Source: Candidatus Accumulibacter meliphilus (GTDB lineage Bacteria > Pseudomonadota > Gammaproteobacteria > Burkholderiales > Rhodocyclaceae). From it: DNA of 64,000 bases. A program made the translations under genes and the position numbers. Positions 17,299 through 26,191 of the stretch are shown here, piece after piece (positions within the stretch are counted from its first letter, which is position 1; every line of letters starts with the position of its first letter). The notes beneath the pieces were generated by a model that saw only the letters and a list, made by a program, of their open reading frames with translations, ran no database searches and was not told where the DNA came from. The stretch covers positions 69,876 through 133,875 of the forward strand of contig QPGA01000003.1 of assembly GCA_003332265.1 (NCBI GenBank). The letters are read 5' to 3'.

Positions 17299-19125
17299 GT
17301 GCCTCTGCAAACTCTCAGCGCCATCTTTTTTGCCCTTCTCCTTGGCGCCTGTACGCCAACGACGCTCAGTGGCGGGCCGGCGCCTGCCCACCTGCAAGCC
17401 GACAGCGTGGTCAGCACGCCGGGCACTATTCCTGCCCCGGTTCAGCAGAGCCTCTCGCTACCGCGGCCACGGCCGGCCGGCAAGACCGAGACCTACAGCG
17501 TAGTGGTCAACAGCGTCGCCGTTCACGATCTGCTTTTTGCTCTTGCCCGCGATGCCAAACTGAATGTCGATATCCACCCCGGCATTGTCGGAGAAGTGAC
17601 GCTCAACGCCATCGATCAGACCCTACCGCAACTGCTCACCCGCATCTCCAAACAGGTCGATATGCGCTTCGAACTCGATGGCCCGAACCTGGCGGTGATG
17701 CCGGATACGCCTTACCTGAAGAACTACAAGGTCGACTACGTCAACATCTCTCGCGACGTCACCGGCACGATAGCGACCAATACGCAGATTTCCACCAGTG
17801 CGCTGGCGACTGGCAGTGGCGGCGCGGTGGGGACGGGCAACACCTCGCGAATTCAAATCGAGAACAAATCGAACAACCGTTTCTGGGCGTCCCTCGAAAA
17901 AAATCTCAAAGACCTGCTCCATGAGACCGACAAGGTCTTCCCGGAAGGCTCGACCGAGACGGTGACCGAGGAGGCTAGCGCACAAAGCACGAGCGGTACC
18001 GGTGCCGGCGGGCCGGCACCGGCAAAGAGCCCTGCGGCGCGCCTGACGCAGCTCGCACAAGGCTTGGCCGGCAGTCCAAATCCGGCGACGCTGCAGAACA
18101 CTGGTGCTACCGTCGTCAAACGTATGACTTTTCGGGAAGCGGCCTCGGTGATTGTCAGTCCGGAAACCGGAGTGGTCGACATCCGGGCGACCTCCCGGCA
18201 GCATGAGCGCGTGCAGGAATTCCTCGATCGGGTAATGGGCAGCGCGCGGCGGCAGGTGCTGATCGAGGCGACCATCATCGAGGTGGGCTTGAGCGATGGC
18301 TATCAGCAGGGTATCGAGTGGAGTCGCATTACCAGTGGTAGCGACTACAGCGTGACCAAACCCGCGTTGACCACCAACGTCGGAAACGCGGTGACGCCTT
18401 ACGTCCTCAAATACCGGAATACCAACCCCTTGAATCTCCTGTCGACCGTAGAGCTGCTGCGCGCTTTCGGTACCGTCAAGGTGCTTTCCAGCCCGAAACT
18501 GACGGTCCTCAACAACCAGACCGCAACGCTCAAGGTTTCCGAGGATTTCGTCTACTTCAATGTCAAGCAGGACGTTGTTCCGGGTAATACCAACACCAAT
18601 GCCACGGTGACCACGACGACCACGCCGCAGTCGGTGTCGATCGGTTTCTTCATGAGTCTGACGCCGCAAATCAGTGACAACGGCACGGTGACCCTGAACG
18701 TTCGCCCGTCCATTTCCAGCATTGCCGAGCTCAAGCAGGATCCCAACCCGAGTCTGGCCGCCAACAACATCAAGAACCTGGTGCCGCAGATCCGCATGCG
18801 CGAAATCGAGTCGATCATGCGTGTCGAAAGTGGCGACATCGCCGTTCTCGGCGGGCTGATGGAAGACCGCCTGGAAAACCGTGACGGGCGTCTGCCCGGC
18901 CTTGGCGATATTCCGTTTGTCGGTGAGATCTTCAACACCCGCAACAACTCGTCGACGAAGTCGGAGCTGGTGGTCCTGATCCGCCCAACCGTGATCAAGG
19001 ACGCTTCCATCGATGGCGACTTCAGCAGCTTCAGAGATAGCCTGCCCGACAAAGATTTCTTCAAGACCGATCAGGTCTACCGGCCCTTCTCGCTTCCCGA
19101 GCGCTCTCCGGAGCCCTTGCAGTGA
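17299..19125 (+). CDS. mshL: Outer-membrane secretin MshL
   Basis: A 608-aa secretin with lipoprotein signal (lipobox LLLGAC, Cys18). An STN/N-domain lies near residues 70-150, a Ser/Ala/Gly-rich variable loop near 205-255, and the secretin core follows (RQVLIEATIIEVGLSDGYQ, FGTVKVLSSPKLTVLNNQTA, IAVLGGLMEDR, the VPFVGEIF-like turn). MshL forms the gated outer-membrane pore for the pilus. The start is a GTG with GGAG about 12 bases upstream. It overlaps mshN by GTGA. Confidence 0.93.
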   Translation: MPLQTLSAIFFALLLGACTPTTLSGGPAPAHLQADSVVSTPGTIPAPVQQSLSLPRPRPAGKTETYSVVVNSVAVHDLLFALARDAKLNVDIHPGIVGEVTLNAIDQTLPQLLTRISKQVDMRFELDGPNLAVMPDTPYLKNYKVDYVNISRDVTGTIATNTQISTSALATGSGGAVGTGNTSRIQIENKSNNRFWASLEKNLKDLLHETDKVFPEGSTETVTEEASAQSTSGTGAGGPAPAKSPAARLTQLAQGLAGSPNPATLQNTGATVVKRMTFREAASVIVSPETGVVDIRATSRQHERVQEFLDRVMGSARRQVLIEATIIEVGLSDGYQQGIEWSRITSGSDYSVTKPALTTNVGNAVTPYVLKYRNTNPLNLLSTVELLRAFGTVKVLSSPKLTVLNNQTATLKVSEDFVYFNVKQDVVPGNTNTNATVTTTTTPQSVSIGFFMSLTPQISDNGTVTLNVRPSISSIAELKQDPNPSLAANNIKNLVPQIRMREIESIMRVESGDIAVLGGLMEDRLENRDGRLPGLGDIPFVGEIFNTRNNSSTKSELVVLIRPTVIKDASIDGDFSSFRDSLPDKDFFKTDQVYRPFSLPERSPEPLQ

Positions 19126-20483
19126 GTCTGTTGATGGACGCCCTGCGGCGCGCCGAGGAAGCCAAGCGCAAGGCTAGTGCCAACGCTCGGCCGACGGCTA
19201 CGGTGCCGAGCGAATTGCGCCTTGACCCTTTGCCGCCGGAAACTCCGGCGAGCAGGGGGGCTACGGAGACTGTGGAGGCTGCGGAGGAACAGCCGTTTTC
19301 CTCGCTTGCCGAGGGCTTCGACGCGCTGCAAGCTGATCTGGCTTCACGAACTTCGCCATCGGCGCCAACAAAAGCTGCCGCTACAGCGGCGAGCTCGCGA
19401 GCCAACTTCGAGAGCCAACAGGCCGATGAGCGCAGCGCGGCGAAAAACCTGTTTGCCGTCAAGCAAACGCCCAGGTCGCGCACCTCGCTATGGCTTTTTC
19501 TGGGACTGGTCGGCGTCGCAACGCTGGCCATCGGGGGTTATTTCTGGTGGCAGTTGCAGTCGATTTCCGGCGGCACACTGGTCGCATCGACGGCCGTCGC
19601 TCGGCCGCCTGCCTATCCGATGCCAGCAACGCAGCCAGCCCTGCCCTTGGCCGAGCAGCCAACGCAGCCAGCGCCACCCGCACAGTCGCCGACCAATACG
19701 CCGCCGGGTTCACTGGAGGGGGCTGCAGAAGTTCGCGGCGAGCTACCGCCAGCGGGCACGCCCGCAGCAGAAGCGCGGCAACGGTCGACGCCGGCGAAGC
19801 GACTTCCGGATCCCTCAGCGACCACTTCCGCGGCGGCGAAGCGCCCCTCCAGAGACCCTGCAAGCCGTCCGCGAGCAGCCGCTCCGGGGGTCTTCCAACC
19901 CAGCAGCAGCAGCAAGCAGCAGGCGCAGACCCTCGACAAGGCCTACGACGCCTGGCTATCTGATCGACTGGACGAGGCGCACCACGGCTACGAACAGGTT
20001 CTGCGCAGGGACCCCCGGAATGCCGACGCGCTGCTCGGGCTGGCGGTTATTGCCAGCCAGCGGGGGAACGGCGAGCGCGCACAGGCGCTTTATCTGCAGG
20101 TTCTCGAGTCCGACCCCGGCAACGTGACTGCGCAGGCCGCGCTGATCAACATGCGCGGGCAGAGCAGCGCCGCTCGCTCCGAGAGTCGTCTGAAGACCTT
20201 GATCGCCAAGCAACCGGACTCGGCCGCTTTGTTCTTCGCGCTTGGTAACCTCTACGCCGGGCAGAGCCGCTGGAGCGAGGCGCAGCAGGCCTATTTTCAG
20301 TCCTATTCCCTGGAGCCGGGCAACGCCGACCATGTTTTCAACGTTGCTGTCAGTCTCGACCAGCTACGCCAGAAGAAGCTGGCCGCGCAGTATTACCGGA
20401 TGGCCCTGACCGCCGCCGAAACCTCGCCTAGCGCCTTCGACAAGAATGCCGCGGCACAGCGCATCGTTGACCTGCAGCAATGA
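19122..20483 (+). CDS. mshN: MshN-like TPR protein
   Basis: A 453-aa bitopic protein. It opens with the amphipathic MSLLMDALRRAEEAKRKA, common to secretin-associated proteins, has one transmembrane helix at about 122-144, then a Pro/Ala-rich periplasmic linker and at least four TPR units from about residue 265 (for example DALLGLAVIASQRGNGERAQ). TPR proteins of this type help secretin assembly. GTG start overlapping the mshL stop implies translational coupling. Assigned from order and architecture; sequence in this family is poorly conserved. Confidence 0.8.
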   Translation: MSLLMDALRRAEEAKRKASANARPTATVPSELRLDPLPPETPASRGATETVEAAEEQPFSSLAEGFDALQADLASRTSPSAPTKAAATAASSRANFESQQADERSAAKNLFAVKQTPRSRTSLWLFLGLVGVATLAIGGYFWWQLQSISGGTLVASTAVARPPAYPMPATQPALPLAEQPTQPAPPAQSPTNTPPGSLEGAAEVRGELPPAGTPAAEARQRSTPAKRLPDPSATTSAAAKRPSRDPASRPRAAAPGVFQPSSSSKQQAQTLDKAYDAWLSDRLDEAHHGYEQVLRRDPRNADALLGLAVIASQRGNGERAQALYLQVLESDPGNVTAQAALINMRGQSSAARSESRLKTLIAKQPDSAALFFALGNLYAGQSRWSEAQQAYFQSYSLEPGNADHVFNVAVSLDQLRQKKLAAQYYRMALTAAETSPSAFDKNAAAQRIVDLQQ

Positions 20484-20534
20484 TGTTCATCGTCTGCGCC
20501 GATCGCCGTCACTGAAGGGGCTGTTCGCGCGCTC

Positions 20535-22256
20535 ATGAACTCTCCAGCCACACCCATCCATCCGGCCCATTCCCGGCCGCTGGGCCAGATTCTGCTCAGC
20601 AAGGGCATTCTCAGCGAAGATCAGCTGCGTATTGCCCTGCTCGAGCAGATGAAGTGTAACCAGCCGATCGGCAAGCTTCTGGTGTCGCTCGGCTTTGTCT
20701 CCGAGGCGACCCTGCGCGACGCGCTTTCGGAAAGTCTTGGCAAGCAGAGTGTCGATCTGTCGAATGCGATCATCGACCCCTCGGCGCTGAAATACGTTCC
20801 GCGCGACCTCGCCAAGCGCCACCACCTGCTGCCGCTCGACTACGATGCCGAAAACCTGCGTTTGACGGTCGCCATTGCCGACAGCAACGATATTGTCGCC
20901 CTGGATCGAATACGTACCCTGACCAGCGACGAGATCGAGATCGACACCCTGCTGGCCGGCGAGACAGAAATCGACCGTGCCATCGACCAGTACTACGGTC
21001 ACGAGTTGTCGATCGACGGCATCCTGCACGAGATCGAGACCGGCGAGATCGACTTCCGCGGCCTGCAATCGTCGGCCGACGAGTACAGCCAGCCGGTTGT
21101 TCGCCTGATCGACTCGCTCCTGACCGATGCCGTCAAGCGCGACTCGTCGGACATTCACTTCGAGCCGGAAGCCAGTTTCCTGCGCATCCGTTACCGCATC
21201 GATGGCATGCTGCGGCAGATTCGCTCGCTGCACAAAACCTACTGGCCGGCGATGGCGGTGCGCATCAAGGTCCTCTCGGGCATGAATATCGCCGAAACAC
21301 GCGCTCCCCAGGATGGCCGCATTTCGCTCAACTTGCGCGGTCGGCAGATCGACTTCCGCGTTTCGGCACAACCGACGATTCACGGTGAGAATATCGTCCT
21401 GCGCATTCTCGATCGGCAGAAAGGGATCGTGCCGCTCGAAGGCCTGGGTCTTGCCGACAAGCAGCTCGATCAGCTGAAGCTGATGATTGCCCGCCCGGAA
21501 GGGATCATCTTCGTGACCGGGCCGACCGGCAGCGGCAAGACGACCACTCTCTACTCGGTGCTCAACCACATCAACTCCGAGGGGGTGAACATCATGACCC
21601 TTGAAGACCCGGTCGAGTATCCGATGACCATGGTGCGGCAGACCTCGGCGGCCGATTCGGTAAAACTCGATTTCGCCAATGGCATTCGCTCGATGATGCG
21701 CCAGGACCCGGACATCATTCTGGTGGGTGAAGTGCGCGACGCAGAAACCGCCGAAATGGCCTTGCGCGCGGCGATGACCGGCCACCAGGTGTATTCGACC
21801 CTGCATACCAATTCGGCCCTCGGCGCCATACCCCGCCTGCTCGACATCGGCATCGTGCCCGATATCATGGCCGGCAACATCATCGGCATCATCGCCCAGC
21901 GGCTGGTGCGGCGGCTGTGTGTGCATTGCAAGATCCCCTACCAGGCCGAGGCGCACGAGGCGCGCCTGCTTGGCAACCTGGCCGATGGACCGCGGCCGGT
22001 GGTCTATCGACCGGGCGGTTGCGAGCGCTGCGAGTTTCAGGGCTATCGCGGGCGCCTGGCGATCATGGAACTGCTGCGCATCAATGGCGACATGGACGAG
22101 CTGATCGCCCGGCGCAGCACTTTCCGGGAAATGCGCACGCTCGCTAGCCGGCAGGGCTTTGCCACGCTCGCCGACGACGGCCTGCGCCGTGTTCTCGACG
22201 GTTCGACGGCGCTCGAGGAAGTCGGCCGGGTCGTCGACCTGACTGACCGGATGTAG
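20535..22256 (+). CDS. mshE: Pilus extension ATPase MshE with c-di-GMP-binding N-domain
   Basis: A 573-aa GspE-family ATPase. Residues ~15-70 contain two tandem MshEN-type motifs (RPLGQILLSKGILSEDQL and PIGKLLVSLGFVSEATL), known in Vibrio MshE to bind c-di-GMP. The C-terminal ATPase has Walker A (GPTGSGKTTT), Asp box, Walker B (DPDIILVGEVRD) and a Cys pair set (CVHCK...CERC) for zinc. It powers pilin polymerisation at the inner membrane. No PilT-type retraction ATPase is encoded in this locus. Confidence 0.94.
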   Translation: MNSPATPIHPAHSRPLGQILLSKGILSEDQLRIALLEQMKCNQPIGKLLVSLGFVSEATLRDALSESLGKQSVDLSNAIIDPSALKYVPRDLAKRHHLLPLDYDAENLRLTVAIADSNDIVALDRIRTLTSDEIEIDTLLAGETEIDRAIDQYYGHELSIDGILHEIETGEIDFRGLQSSADEYSQPVVRLIDSLLTDAVKRDSSDIHFEPEASFLRIRYRIDGMLRQIRSLHKTYWPAMAVRIKVLSGMNIAETRAPQDGRISLNLRGRQIDFRVSAQPTIHGENIVLRILDRQKGIVPLEGLGLADKQLDQLKLMIARPEGIIFVTGPTGSGKTTTLYSVLNHINSEGVNIMTLEDPVEYPMTMVRQTSAADSVKLDFANGIRSMMRQDPDIILVGEVRDAETAEMALRAAMTGHQVYSTLHTNSALGAIPRLLDIGIVPDIMAGNIIGIIAQRLVRRLCVHCKIPYQAEAHEARLLGNLADGPRPVVYRPGGCERCEFQGYRGRLAIMELLRINGDMDELIARRSTFREMRTLASRQGFATLADDGLRRVLDGSTALEEVGRVVDLTDRM

Positions 22257-22261
22257 GATCG

Positions 22262-23464
22262 GTGCCGCTCTACACCTATAAAGCGGTCAGTCCCGAAGGG
22301 CGGATGCTTCTCGGCAGGATCGATGCCCTCAACCTGGTCGACCTCGAAATGCGTTTGCGGCGTATGGAGCTGGATCTGGTCAGCGGCGAACCGGTCAGCC
22401 AGCGCAGTCTGTTTGCCCGCGGTGGCGTGCCACGCCGGGAAATGATTCACTTCTGCTTCCATCTTCAACAGCTGGTACGTGCCGGCGTGCCGCTCATCGA
22501 CGGGCTGACCGATCTGCGCGACAGTCTCGAGCACCCGCGCTTCCGTGAAGTGGTGGCCAGCCTGATCGAAGCGATCGAGGGCGGGCAGACACTGTCGCAG
22601 GCCATGGACGGTCACCGCAGCGTCTTCGATGCCGTTTTCGTCAGCCTGATCCGCGCCGGTGAAACGACCGGTCGGCTGCCGGAAGTCTTGAACAGTCTCA
22701 ACGAGTCATTGAAATGGGAAGACGAACTCGCGTCGCAAACGAAAAAGATGATCGCCTACCCGGCTTTCGTGGGTGTCATCGTCCTGGCTGCCAGCTTCTT
22801 TCTGATGGTATACATGGTTCCCCAGCTCAAGATGTTCGTGAAGAACATGGGGCAGGTTCTGCCGACGCAGACGGTGGTTCTCTTTTTCATCTCCGACCTG
22901 ATGGTCGACTACTGGTATGTTCTCCTTTTGCTGCCGGCGTTGCTGGCGCTCGGCCTGCGCGTCCTGTTGCACTCTAATCCGCTGGCACGCTTTCGCTTCG
23001 ATGGCGTCAAGCTTGGCTTGCCGTTTGTCGGCAACATTCTGCGCAAGATTGCCCTCTCCCGCTTCGCCAACACCTTCGCCCTGCTCTACGCTTCCGGGAT
23101 CCCGATTCTCGAGTCGATCCGCACCACGCAGGACGTCGTCGGCAATCTGGTCATTCGCCGCGGCCTGGAGCGCGTCGAGCAGTTGATCGGCGAGGGGCAG
23201 AACGTGACCGCCGCTTTTCACGCCACCGGCTTCTTCCCGCCGCTGGTGATCCGCATGCTGCGCGTCGGCGAGAATACCGGGGCGCTCGATGACGCCTTGA
23301 TGAACGTCAGCTATTTCTACAATCGCGACGTCAAGGAGTCCGTGGCGCGCATGCAGCAGCTGATCGAACCGATGCTCACCGTGGTCATGGGGGCGCTGCT
23401 CGGCTGGATCATGCTCTCCGTTCTCGGGCCGGTCTACGACGTGATCAGCAAGATCAAGGTATAG
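22262..23464 (+). CDS. mshG: Inner-membrane platform protein MshG (GspF/PilC family)
   Basis: A 400-aa T2SF-family protein with two GspF domains, each containing an FxxxLxxLLxxGxPL-type helix (FHLQQLVRAGVPLIDGL; FANTFALLYASGIPILESI), three transmembrane helices (about 165-190, 215-240, 370-395) and the GETTGRLPEVL and GENTGALDDAL motifs. It couples the ATPase to the pilus platform. GTG start 5 bases after the mshE stop. Confidence 0.93.
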   Translation: MPLYTYKAVSPEGRMLLGRIDALNLVDLEMRLRRMELDLVSGEPVSQRSLFARGGVPRREMIHFCFHLQQLVRAGVPLIDGLTDLRDSLEHPRFREVVASLIEAIEGGQTLSQAMDGHRSVFDAVFVSLIRAGETTGRLPEVLNSLNESLKWEDELASQTKKMIAYPAFVGVIVLAASFFLMVYMVPQLKMFVKNMGQVLPTQTVVLFFISDLMVDYWYVLLLLPALLALGLRVLLHSNPLARFRFDGVKLGLPFVGNILRKIALSRFANTFALLYASGIPILESIRTTQDVVGNLVIRRGLERVEQLIGEGQNVTAAFHATGFFPPLVIRMLRVGENTGALDDALMNVSYFYNRDVKESVARMQQLIEPMLTVVMGALLGWIMLSVLGPVYDVISKIKV

Positions 23465-23468
23465 CACG

Positions 23469-25010
23469 ATGGCTGCCAGTCGCCTCCTCTACCTCAGCGC
23501 CCATCACCTGTCGGCTTTTTCCTGGCAGTCCGGCGCTTTGGCCGATGAGCACTCGTTCGACGCCAGCGAAGCCGGGCAAGCGGCATTTGCCGACTATCTG
23601 GCGGCCAACTCAAACCACGTCTTCTCGATCCTGGCCAACGTCTCGGAAGAAGGTTTCCAGATCGAAACCATCCCGTTTCTACGCGGCGCAGACCGTCAGG
23701 CGGTCATTGCGCGCAAGCAGGGACAACTGTTTTTCAATGCCAAGCTGGTGACCGCGCTTTCGCTCGGTCACCAGAAATCGCGTCGCAAGGACGAGCGCAT
23801 CATGCTCGCCGCGCTGACGAGGTCGGAGGTCTTCGCCCCCTGGCTCGATGCTCTGGCCGCCGCCGAGCTGGCTCTCGCCGGCGTTTACTCGCTGCCGTTG
23901 CTGGCGCCGAGCTTGCTTCGCAAGCTCGGCATTGCCGCCCAGCCTTGCCTTTTGCTGACCATCCAGGACCAGAGCCTGCGGCAGAGTTATCTGGAAAACG
24001 GCGAACTGCATTTCAGCCGCCTGACGCCTCTGCACAACAGCAGTATTGGCGGTATCGCGCAGACTTTCTCGAGCGAAGCTTTGAAACTCCAGCAATATCT
24101 GGTCGGTCAGCGCCTGATCGGTCGCAAGCAGCCGATCAAGGCCTACCTCCTGGCGCATGCCAGCGCTCGAAAGGCGATCGAGAACAGTTGTGTCGATAGC
24201 GAGGCCTTGTCTTTCACCGTCCTCGATATCGAAGACAGCGCGCGCAAATGCAAGCTCAAGACCCTGCCCACCGACACCCACTGCGAGCCTCTTTTCCTGA
24301 ACCTGCTGGCCACCGATCCTCCGCGCGCGCAGTTCGCCAACGATGATCAGCGTCACGGCTACCATCTCTGGCTGCTTCGCTCGGTCGTCCGCAGAGTCGC
24401 TTCGCTGGTCTTGCTGAGTTGTCTGCTGCTCGCCGGCAAGCAGCTTTTCGACGCCTCGCGGATCGAGAACGAGGTCGCTTTTCTGGCCAGCGAGACCGGA
24501 CTCACTCGCCAGCGCTATGCAGACATCGTCAAGACCTTTCCGCCGATTCCAACGACCAACGAAAACCTGCGTCGAGTGATCAACCGCTATCTAGACCTGG
24601 AGAGGAATAGTGCCTCGCCGGAGCACCTGTATCGCGAGATCAGTCGTGCCCTGGACCGCGCCGAGTGGGCCGATCTGGAGGCCATTGATTGGCAAGCCGG
24701 GAAGCCGCAATCGACGTCGGCGCCGGGTGGCGTCAATGTCGTGAGCAGCGCGCTGCAGCCGGTCGATCAGGAGACGGCAATTGTCCGCGGAACCCTGCGC
24801 CTTGACGGCGACAGCAACCCGCGGCAGGTGCTGGCCGTTTTCAATCGTCTCGTCGCAGCCCTCAGGGCCAAGCCGCAGTTAGAGGTCGAGGTTCTGCAAC
24901 AGCCCTTCGATGTCGAGTCTGGCAAGTCGCTCAAGGGTGGCGACGCGGCGCTGGAAGGCAAGGAGCCGCGATCGTTCAAGGTGCAGATTCGACGGACGAT
25001 TGGCTCATGA
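23469..25010 (+). CDS. GspL-like bitopic assembly protein (MshI/PilM-PilN-like)
   Basis: This 513-aa protein has a ~300-residue cytoplasmic part, one transmembrane helix at about 305-324 (VASLVLLSCLLLAGKQLF), and a ~190-residue periplasmic part. Sequence similarity to known proteins is faint. Position after mshG and before a PilO-like gene, plus this layout, suggest that it joins the roles of PilM (actin-like cytoplasmic part) and PilN, as GspL does in type II secretion. The 4-base ATGA overlap couples it to the next gene. Function is inferred from context. Confidence 0.65.
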   Translation: MAASRLLYLSAHHLSAFSWQSGALADEHSFDASEAGQAAFADYLAANSNHVFSILANVSEEGFQIETIPFLRGADRQAVIARKQGQLFFNAKLVTALSLGHQKSRRKDERIMLAALTRSEVFAPWLDALAAAELALAGVYSLPLLAPSLLRKLGIAAQPCLLLTIQDQSLRQSYLENGELHFSRLTPLHNSSIGGIAQTFSSEALKLQQYLVGQRLIGRKQPIKAYLLAHASARKAIENSCVDSEALSFTVLDIEDSARKCKLKTLPTDTHCEPLFLNLLATDPPRAQFANDDQRHGYHLWLLRSVVRRVASLVLLSCLLLAGKQLFDASRIENEVAFLASETGLTRQRYADIVKTFPPIPTTNENLRRVINRYLDLERNSASPEHLYREISRALDRAEWADLEAIDWQAGKPQSTSAPGGVNVVSSALQPVDQETAIVRGTLRLDGDSNPRQVLAVFNRLVAALRAKPQLEVEVLQQPFDVESGKSLKGGDAALEGKEPRSFKVQIRRTIGS

Positions 25011-25609
25011 AAATTGTTCCTGCCGATTTTCGCAAGCTGCAAGCGAGCGTTGTGCTCGCCGTTCTGATGATCGCCGTCGGCGCCCTTGCCCTGTATTTCG
25101 CGTTTGCGGCCATGAAACGCGCAGAGCAGGCCAGGGTCAGCATCGCTGCCCAGTTCGCGGAAGCCGACGGCAAGCTGAAGCAGGTACGCAACGAAGAGAG
25201 CGAGGTCAAACAGAAGTCGATTGTCTTCAACAAGCTGCAAGAGCGTGGCATCATTGGTGACGAGCAGCGCCTGGATTGGGTGGAGTTGCTGAAAGAGATT
25301 CGCGACAAGCATCGTCTGATCGATCTACGCTACGAAATTGCGCCACAACGCATGCTCGAGGGCCAACTCGGAAACGACTTCGTTTTCTTTGCCAGCAGCA
25401 TGAAGCTGGAACTGAAACTGCTGCATGAAGAAGATCTTACCCGACTGCTCGACGACTTGCGGCGGCAGGCGAAGGCACTGATCCGGGTCAACAGTTGTCG
25501 CATCGAGCGCTTGCCGGCGACCGGCGAACAGCGTGGCGGTGGGCGGGCGAATCTGCTGGCCGATTGCGAAATCGAGTGGTTGACCTTGCGTGACCTGCGT
25601 GGCAAATGA
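25007..25609 (+). CDS. PilO/MshJ-like inner-membrane protein
   Basis: A 200-aa protein with one N-terminal transmembrane helix (about 14-36), a predicted coiled coil (about 37-80, rich in K, E and Q) and a compact periplasmic domain. That is the PilO/GspM plan. It follows the GspL-like gene with an overlapping start. PilO-type proteins dimerise with PilN-type partners to link platform and secretin. The call depends on architecture and order. Confidence 0.65.
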   Translation: MKIVPADFRKLQASVVLAVLMIAVGALALYFAFAAMKRAEQARVSIAAQFAEADGKLKQVRNEESEVKQKSIVFNKLQERGIIGDEQRLDWVELLKEIRDKHRLIDLRYEIAPQRMLEGQLGNDFVFFASSMKLELKLLHEEDLTRLLDDLRRQAKALIRVNSCRIERLPATGEQRGGGRANLLADCEIEWLTLRDLRGK

Positions 25610-25610
25610 G

Positions 25611-25650
25611 CAGGAAAGCGCAGGAAAGGGCAGGAAGGGGCAGGAAGGGG
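25611..25650 (+). repeat. Tandem 10-bp repeat between PilO-like and PilP-like genes
   Basis: Four decamers in a row: CAGGAAAGCG, CAGGAAAGGG, CAGGAAGGGG, CAGGAAGGGG. Each contains a Shine-Dalgarno-like AGGAA(A/G)G. The array starts one base after the preceding stop codon and ends 11 bases before the next start. Confidence 0.9.
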
Positions 25651-25661
25651 CGGGACAGTCA

Positions 25662-26129
25662 ATGACCGAGCTTATACCGACTGCAAAGCTTGCCGCGCTG
25701 GCGGTGAGTGCCTGGCTACTGCTGCCGGCGACCTGCCCGTCAGCCGTCGCCGAGGAGCAAGCGCTCGGCCGCCTTTTCTTCACTCCGGAGCGCCGCCAGC
25801 AACTTGATCGTCAGCGTGAAATGAATGTCCTCGATCAGCAGCCAATCCCCGCCGACCCGACCCTGACCATTGACGGCGTCGTCACGCGCAGCAGCGGCCG
25901 ACGCACGGCCTGGGTAAACGGCCAGCCCCAGCACGAAGACGACCTGTGGAGCGGCCTGACGGTTACCCCGCGGCACGGCGAGCCGGGCAAGGTGTTGCTC
26001 GACATCAGCGATGCGCCAGCGGCGAGAGCGCGTGTCGGGCAGACCGTGAACCGCAACTCCGGCGAGGCGACGGACCTGCTCAAGGGCGGTCGAGTCAGCG
26101 TGCACTCGACGTCGCGAGGAGCGAGGTAG
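25662..26129 (+). CDS. Small periplasmic PilP/MshK-like protein
   Basis: A 155-aa protein with a signal peptide (cleavage likely after VAEEQ region, near residue 30) and a domain containing LTIDGVVTRSSGRRTAWVNG, a short beta pattern seen in PilP, GspC and MshK proteins that connect platform and secretin. The frame opens upstream through the decamer repeat, but the ATG at 25662 directly precedes the signal peptide. Family assignment is by pattern and context. Confidence 0.6.
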   Translation: MTELIPTAKLAALAVSAWLLLPATCPSAVAEEQALGRLFFTPERRQQLDRQREMNVLDQQPIPADPTLTIDGVVTRSSGRRTAWVNGQPQHEDDLWSGLTVTPRHGEPGKVLLDISDAPAARARVGQTVNRNSGEATDLLKGGRVSVHSTSRGAR

Positions 26130-26191
26130 GCGATGTCGCGGGCTGTGGACGCGCTGCGCCGGGCGGTCGCGGGCAGTCGGCCCGTGCGCCA

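Noticed and set aside
20487-21956. 489-codon open frame on the minus strand
   Set aside because: Antisense to mshE, which has all ATPase motifs.
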